Part shown: positions 59,709 to 64,000 of the stretch, piece by piece | Layout of the letters: every line of letters begins with the position of its first letter | Numbering within the stretch: position 1 is the stretch's first letter | DNA from: SCUB01 sp041918675 | GTDB taxonomy: Bacteria > Pseudomonadota > Alphaproteobacteria > Rhizobiales > Xanthobacteraceae | Assembly: GCA_041918675.1 (NCBI GenBank) | Contig: JAYRVF010000011.1 | Span: 124,001-188,000 of the forward strand | Direction: 5' to 3' | Length of the DNA: 64,000 nucleotides | Notes under the pieces: generated by a model | What the model was told of the DNA's origin: nothing | Databases searched by the model: none | Seen by the model: the letters and a program-made list of their open reading frames with translations, nothing else | Program-made: the position numbers and the translations under genes

Positions 59709-61400
59709 ATGAAGTTTCGGACTGTTTCGATCGGAAGCAGGATCTACGCGATTCTTGCTCTCATGGTTGTCGGCTTTCTCGCCGCGACATGGCTGACACT
59801 CATCGAGGCGCGTCGGGGTCTGGAATCCCAGAAACAAGCGGAGTTGACGCACCTGACCGAGCTCGCTTTGGGCATCGTCAAGGAGGAGCATGCCGCCGCC
59901 CTCAAGAACAACGTCGCGATGAACGAGGCGCAGGCCCGGGCCGCGACGCGCATCGCCGCGCTTCGGTATGGCCAGGGTGATTATTTCTGGATCAACGACA
60001 TGCATCCGCGCATGGTGATGCATCCGACGCGGCCTGAATTGAACGGCAAGGATCTTGCCGAGAACAAGGATCCGACCGGCAAGCGTCTCTTCATCGAATT
60101 CGTCGAGGTCGTGAAGCGCGACGGCGCGGGCTTCGTCCCCTATGAATGGCCGAAGCCGGGCGCGGAAAAGCCGCAGCCCAAGCTCTCCTACGTCACGGGT
60201 TTCGCGCCATGGGGCTGGGTGATAGGCACCGGCGTCTATATCGACAATCTTCAAGAGCAGACCGCGGTCATGGCGAGGCGCGTCCTCGTCATCGTCGGCA
60301 TCATCGTCTTTCTCACTGGCGCACTCGCGTTCTTCGTTGTCCGGCGCTTGGCTTCGGCGCTCGGCGGCTTGACCGGCGCGATGCGCAAGCTCGCCGAGGG
60401 CGACTTCTCGGTCGTGCTGCCGGGGCTCGGGCGCAAGGACGAGGTGGGCCAGATGGCCGGCGCGGTCGAGACGTTCAAGGTCAGGGCGGCCGAGAAGGCG
60501 CGGCTTGAGGTCGAGGAAAAGGTCGAGGTCGACCGCAAGCGCGAAGCCGATCGCAAGGCGGCGATGTTGCGCCTCGCCGACGCCTTCGAGCGGTCGGTGG
60601 GCGGCGCGATCGAAACCGTGTCGTCGACGTCGATCGAACTTGAAGCCGCGGCCGGCACGCTCATCAAGACGGCGGAGACGACCCAGTCGCTGTCGGCGAC
60701 GGTCGCGGCGGTGTCCGCGGAAGCCTCCGCCAACGTGCAGAGCGTGGCGGCGGCGACCAATGAATTGACCGCGTCCGTCAACGAGATCAGCAGGCAGTTG
60801 CAGGAATCGAACCGCATCGCCGGCGAGGCGGTGAAGCAGGCCAACAGGACCGACGGGCGCATCAACGAGCTGTCGCAGGCGGCCGACCGCATCGGCAACG
60901 TGGTGAAGCTCATCACGGCGATCGCCGATCAGACCAATCTTCTGGCGCTCAACGCCGCGATCGAGGCGGCGCGCGCCGGGGAGGCGGGCAAAGGCTTCGC
61001 GGTGGTGGCGCAGGAGGTCAAGGTGCTCGCGGCGCAGACCAGCAAGGCGACCGAGGATATCGGCTCGCAGATTTCCAACATGCAGCAGGCGACGCACGAG
61101 TCCGTGGTGGCGATCAAGGAGATCGGCGTCACCATCGAACGTATCGCCGAGATCGCCTCGGCCATCTCCGCGGCGGTGGAGGAGCAGGGCGCGGCGACCA
61201 ATGAGATCGCGCGCAACGTCGAGCAGGCGGCATGCGGCACCAGCCAGGTCGCGGACAATATCGCCGAGGTCAACGGCGGCGCGGCTGAAACCGGATCCGC
61301 CTCGTCGCAGGTGCTGTCCTCGGCGCAGTCGCTTGCCGGCGAGTGCACCCGCCTCAACGCCGAAGTGGCGAAGTTCCTGACGACGGTGCGGGCCGCGTAG
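59709..61400 (+). CDS. methyl-accepting chemotaxis protein with sCache_2-type sensor
   Basis: The 563-residue receptor has a first membrane helix (about 12-31) and a periplasmic single Cache domain (GDYFWINDMHPRMVMHPTRP, APWGWVIGTGVYIDN, about 35-180). A second helix (about 193-215), a HAMP domain and a long cytoplasmic coiled coil follow. The signalling tip ITAIADQTNLLALNAAIEAA followed by RAGEAGKGFAVVAQEV is near 401-440. sCache_2 domains often bind small organic acids. There is no C-terminal CheR-docking pentapeptide. No che genes are in the window, so this is an orphan receptor. The ATG at 59709 is favoured over TTG at 59703. Confidence 0.92.
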   Translation: MKFRTVSIGSRIYAILALMVVGFLAATWLTLIEARRGLESQKQAELTHLTELALGIVKEEHAAALKNNVAMNEAQARAATRIAALRYGQGDYFWINDMHPRMVMHPTRPELNGKDLAENKDPTGKRLFIEFVEVVKRDGAGFVPYEWPKPGAEKPQPKLSYVTGFAPWGWVIGTGVYIDNLQEQTAVMARRVLVIVGIIVFLTGALAFFVVRRLASALGGLTGAMRKLAEGDFSVVLPGLGRKDEVGQMAGAVETFKVRAAEKARLEVEEKVEVDRKREADRKAAMLRLADAFERSVGGAIETVSSTSIELEAAAGTLIKTAETTQSLSATVAAVSAEASANVQSVAAATNELTASVNEISRQLQESNRIAGEAVKQANRTDGRINELSQAADRIGNVVKLITAIADQTNLLALNAAIEAARAGEAGKGFAVVAQEVKVLAAQTSKATEDIGSQISNMQQATHESVVAIKEIGVTIERIAEIASAISAAVEEQGAATNEIARNVEQAACGTSQVADNIAEVNGGAAETGSASSQVLSSAQSLAGECTRLNAEVAKFLTTVRAA

Positions 61401-61470
61401 GCGAGCGGCGCTTGCCGTACGGAACGCGGGCCGCGCGTGGCGCGCCACCCGGCTTGCGCGAGTCCGCGGT

Positions 61471-63360
61471 CTAGTCGGCGGCTTGATCGAGCGCGGCGGC
61501 GGCCTCCAGCCATTCCTCCTCGGCATTGGCGAGCGCGGCCGAGGCCGCGGCGCGCGCCTTGGCGAGTTGGGCCGCCTTCTCCGGTTCGCGCGCGAAGAAA
61601 TCGTCGGCCGCCAGCGCCGTGTCGATCTTGGCGATGATGCCGCCGACGCGCGCGATCTCCCGCTCGGCCGCGGTGAGGCGTTGGCGCAGCGGGGCGAGAT
61701 CGGTCCGTCGCCGCGCGGCATCGCGGCGCGCGTCGGTGCGCGTATCGCGACGGGCGCCGCGCGCGTCCGCCGCCTGAGCGGATCCGGGCGAGGCGCGCTC
61801 GGTCAGCACCAGCCGGCCGTAATCGGCGATGTCGCCCTCGAACGGCGCGACCGTGCCGTTCGCCACGATCCACAGCCGGTCGGCGCAGGCCTCGATCAGG
61901 TAGCGATCGTGCGAGACCATGATGACGGCGCCCGGAAAATCGTTGATCGCTTCCACCAGCGCGGCGCGGCTGTCGATGTCGAGATGGTTGGTGGGCTCGT
62001 CGAGAATGACGAGATGCGGGCCGGCGAAGGTCGCGAGCCCGAGCAGCAGGCGCGCCTTTTCCCCACCCGAGAGGTTTCCCACGCGGGTGTCGGCGGCCGC
62101 CTCCGGAAAGCCGATCTGGCCGGCGCGGGCCCGGACCTTTGATTCCGGCGCCTCCGGCATCAGCTTGCGCACATGGAGGTAGGGGGTCGCGTCGGGGTTG
62201 AGTTCGTCGAGCTGGTGCTGGGCGAAATAGGCGATCTCGATTCTGTCGGCGCGCGTCACGGTTCCGGCGAAGGGCGTCAGGCGTCCGGCGATGAGCTTGA
62301 CCAGCGTCGACTTGCCGTTGCCGTTGGCGCCGAGCAGGGCGACGCGGTCGTCATTGTCGATGCGCAGCGTCACCTCGCGCAGCACCGGGCGCTCGGGATC
62401 GTAGCCGACGCGCGCGCCGTCGATGGCGATGATCGGGGGAGAGAGTAGCCGCGCCGGCGGCGGAATGACGATGTCGCGCACGTCGTCGTTGACGATCGCG
62501 GCGACCGGCTCCATGCGCGCGAGCAGCTTGAGGCGCGACTGCGCCTGGCGGGCCTTGGTGGCCTTGGCGCGGAAGCGGTCGACGAAGGCTTGCAGGCGCT
62601 TGCGCTCGGATGCCTGGCGCGCGGCGTGCTTCTGGTCGAGCACCTCGCGCTCGCGTCGTTGCCGTTCGAACGAGGAATAGGCGCCGCGATAGAGCGTCAG
62701 CTTGCCGCGGTGAAGATGCAGGATCTGGTCGACCGAATTTTCGAGCAGGTCGCGGTCGTGGCTGATGATGATCACCGTGCGCGGATAATGGGCGAGGTGG
62801 TGCTCGAGCCAGAGCGTGCCTTCGAGGTCGAGATAGTTGGTCGGCTCGTCGAGCAGGAGCAGGTCGGGCTCGGAGAACAGAACCGCGGCGAGCGCCACGC
62901 GCATGCGCCAGCCGCCGGAAAATTCGGCGCAGGCCCGCGCCTGGTCCGCCGCCGGGAAGCCGAGACCGCTCAGGATCGCGGCCGCGCGGGCGGGCGCGGC
63001 GTGCGCGCCGATGTCGGCGAGCCGCGTCTGGATCTCGGCGATGCGGTGCGGATCGACGCAGGTCCGCGCCTCGGCGATGAGCGCGGCGCGCTCGACGTCG
63101 GCGGCGAGCACGACGTCGATGAGTTGCTCCGGTCCGCTCGGCGCCTCCTGGGCGAGCGTGCCGATGCGCCAGCGCGGCGGCAGCGTGATCTCGCCCGTCT
63201 CCGTTTCGATATCCCCGGCGATGGCCCGAAACAGCGTGGACTTGCCCGCGCCGTTCAATCCGACGAGGCCGACGCGCGCGCCCGGCGCGATCTGGACCGT
63301 GGCGCGGTCGAGGAGGAGGCGTCCGGCGACCCGGATCGAAAGGGTGGAGATCGAAAGCAT
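61471..63360 (-). CDS. ABC-F family ATP-binding protein
   Basis: The 629-residue protein has two ABC ATPase domains and no membrane helices. Walker A GLNGAGKST at 34-42, signature FSGGWRMR and Walker B LLLLDEPTNYLDL are in the first domain; GANGNGKST, NLSGGEKARL and VILDEPTNHLDI are in the second. A linker rich in Arg/Lys separates them, and a C-terminal coiled coil follows. ABC-F proteins such as Uup or EttA act on ribosomes; resistance-type members exist but nothing points to one here. The ATG at 63360 removes an Arg-rich leader. Confidence 0.92.
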   Translation of the reverse strand: MLSISTLSIRVAGRLLLDRATVQIAPGARVGLVGLNGAGKSTLFRAIAGDIETETGEITLPPRWRIGTLAQEAPSGPEQLIDVVLAADVERAALIAEARTCVDPHRIAEIQTRLADIGAHAAPARAAAILSGLGFPAADQARACAEFSGGWRMRVALAAVLFSEPDLLLLDEPTNYLDLEGTLWLEHHLAHYPRTVIIISHDRDLLENSVDQILHLHRGKLTLYRGAYSSFERQRREREVLDQKHAARQASERKRLQAFVDRFRAKATKARQAQSRLKLLARMEPVAAIVNDDVRDIVIPPPARLLSPPIIAIDGARVGYDPERPVLREVTLRIDNDDRVALLGANGNGKSTLVKLIAGRLTPFAGTVTRADRIEIAYFAQHQLDELNPDATPYLHVRKLMPEAPESKVRARAGQIGFPEAAADTRVGNLSGGEKARLLLGLATFAGPHLVILDEPTNHLDIDSRAALVEAINDFPGAVIMVSHDRYLIEACADRLWIVANGTVAPFEGDIADYGRLVLTERASPGSAQAADARGARRDTRTDARRDAARRRTDLAPLRQRLTAAEREIARVGGIIAKIDTALAADDFFAREPEKAAQLAKARAAASAALANAEEEWLEAAAALDQAAD

Positions 63361-63447
63361 CGTCGGCTTTTCGCCCGGGCGACGGATCGACGCAACCGTC
63401 CTTCGGCGCCGCGGCACGATTTGCGCGCCGCACCCTAATCTATGCTC

Positions 63448-63475
63448 TTGAAAAGCTCTAGAATTGTTCTATTGT
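63448..63475 (+). promoter_or_regulatory. predicted irr promoter
   Basis: TTGAAA (63448-63453) and TATTGT (63470-63475) are 16 nt apart. Transcription would start about 18 nt upstream of the irr ATG at 63500. An ICE-like box lies across the spacer. Confidence 0.5.
63459..63471. promoter_or_regulatory. ICE-like operator in the irr promoter
   Basis: TAGAA-TTG-TTCTA is a perfect 5-3-5 palindrome matching the core of the iron control element bound by Irr in rhizobia. Its place between -35 and -10 would fit repression, probably autoregulation. Confidence 0.55.
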
Positions 63476-63499
63476 CATGGCCACCTGAGAGGCGTTCGC

Positions 63500-63910
63500 A
63501 TGTCGAAGACATCCCTGACCGCGCGGCTTGCGCGTGCCGGACTGAGGCCGACGGCCAAGCGGCTTCAACTCGCCCACGTCCTTTTCGACGGGGGCGACAA
63601 GCATTTCACGGCCGAGCAGGCCCACGAGATGGCGACGAAGGCCGGCATGCGCATGTCGCAGGCGACCGTCTACAATACGCTCAACCAGTTCGCCGCGGGC
63701 GGGCTGCTCAATCGCATCGCGCTCGACAGCAAGCGGACTTTCTTCGACACCAACACCGGCGATCATCACCATATCTTCTACGATGACGACAACGAGTTGG
63801 TCGACGTTCCGCTCGACCAGGTCACGGTGGTGGGAACCCCGGCGCTCAATCCCGGCGAGATCTTGCGCCGCGTCGATGTGATCCTGCGGGTGACGCGCCC
63901 GCATCGCTGA
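63500..63910 (+). CDS. irr: iron response regulator Irr (Fur family)
   Basis: The 136-residue Fur-family protein has the winged helix LRPTAKRLQLAHVLF and MSQATVYNTLNQFAAGGLLN. The metal/haem-binding region GDHHHIFYDDDNELVD carries the HHH motif of Irr. Its short N-terminus lacks the Cys-Pro haem regulatory motif of Bradyrhizobium Irr. Irr responds to haem and controls iron and haem genes. The ATG at 63500 follows GAGAGG. In Rhizobiales irr often precedes fabA, which would lie beyond the window. Confidence 0.92.
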   Translation: MSKTSLTARLARAGLRPTAKRLQLAHVLFDGGDKHFTAEQAHEMATKAGMRMSQATVYNTLNQFAAGGLLNRIALDSKRTFFDTNTGDHHHIFYDDDNELVDVPLDQVTVVGTPALNPGEILRRVDVILRVTRPHR

Positions 63911-63978
63911 AAGCCGGCCGCCGTCATCCTCGCGCTCGAAACCAGGGGCTGATTGGTCGCGCGAAAGCGATATTTTAA

Positions 63979-63997
63979 TTCTAAAACCATTCTAAAA
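63979..63997. promoter_or_regulatory. ICE-like site downstream of irr
   Basis: Two TTCTAAAA elements begin 11 nt apart. TAAAA-CCA-TTCTA (63982-63994) equals the ICE core with one mismatch. The surrounding DNA is AT-rich and probably belongs to the promoter of the next gene beyond the window. Confidence 0.4.
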
Positions 63998-64000
63998 ATG

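Noticed and set aside
61471..63360. Antibiotic-resistance ABC-F protein
   Set aside because: The linker and C-terminal coiled coil fit housekeeping Uup/EttA-like members. Resistance cannot be inferred.

Overview
The window is ordinary chromosomal DNA of a high-GC alphaproteobacterium, most likely of the order Hyphomicrobiales (Rhizobiales). The evidence is the acpXL/fabZ/ketosynthase cluster for very-long-chain hydroxy fatty acids of lipid A at the left end, an Irr-type iron regulator with ICE-like operators at the right end, and conserved neighbourhoods such as rpsF-rpsR-DUF2232-rplI, dnaB-alr-radA-cvpA-purF and lptF-lptG-lptD-surA-pdxA-rsmA. I see no phage, transposase, integrase, plasmid gene or CRISPR array. 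I do not assign a genus.

Layout. 1-5 kb: lipid A acyl-chain genes, an AhpD-like protein, a HerA-type ATPase and a small cytochrome c. 5.4-24 kb: tRNA-Gln, a Ppx/GppA phosphatase, rlmE, a Pmp3-like peptide, guaB, several small membrane proteins, a MarR regulator with its own operator, an RsmB-like methyltransferase, guaA, an ArsC-like protein, a DUF47/PiT phosphate uptake pair, prfC, nnrU and panB. 23.5-27.4 kb: a YfgM-like gene, a short lipoprotein, der and an MFS exporter. 27.4-36.4 kb (minus strand): SDR, purF, cvpA, radA, alr, dnaB and a cyclopropane fatty acid synthase. 36.7-40.4 kb: a cytochrome c and the ribosomal proteins L9, S18 and S6. 40.7-48 kb (plus strand): fabD, fabG, acpP, fabF, mltG, yicC, gmk. 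48-55.8 kb (minus strand): the LPS export, envelope folding, PLP and rRNA methylation operon. 56-64 kb: pepA, holC, a lipoprotein, a chemoreceptor, an ABC-F ATPase and irr.

How the genes work together. Much of the window serves the envelope: fatty acid synthesis (fabD/fabG/acpP/fabF), lipid A acyl-chain synthesis (acpXL cluster), LPS transport (lptF/G/D), outer-membrane protein folding (surA), glycan-strand termination (mltG), D-alanine supply (alr) and lipid modification (cfa-like). A second theme is GMP and purine supply (guaB, guaA, gmk, purF), and a third is translation and replication (rpsF, rpsR, rplI, prfC, der, rsmA, rlmE, dnaB, holC, radA).

No obviously new multi-gene system stands out. 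The signals most worth a second look are non-coding or at gene edges: 15-bp tandem repeats that stay in frame just upstream of guaA and yicC, further short tandem repeats in other gaps, a dispersed-type palindrome between dnaB and alr, ICE-like boxes on both sides of irr, a MarR promoter that may give a leaderless mRNA, a small ORF overlapping the ppx start, and a short lipoprotein at the position usually held by bamB.
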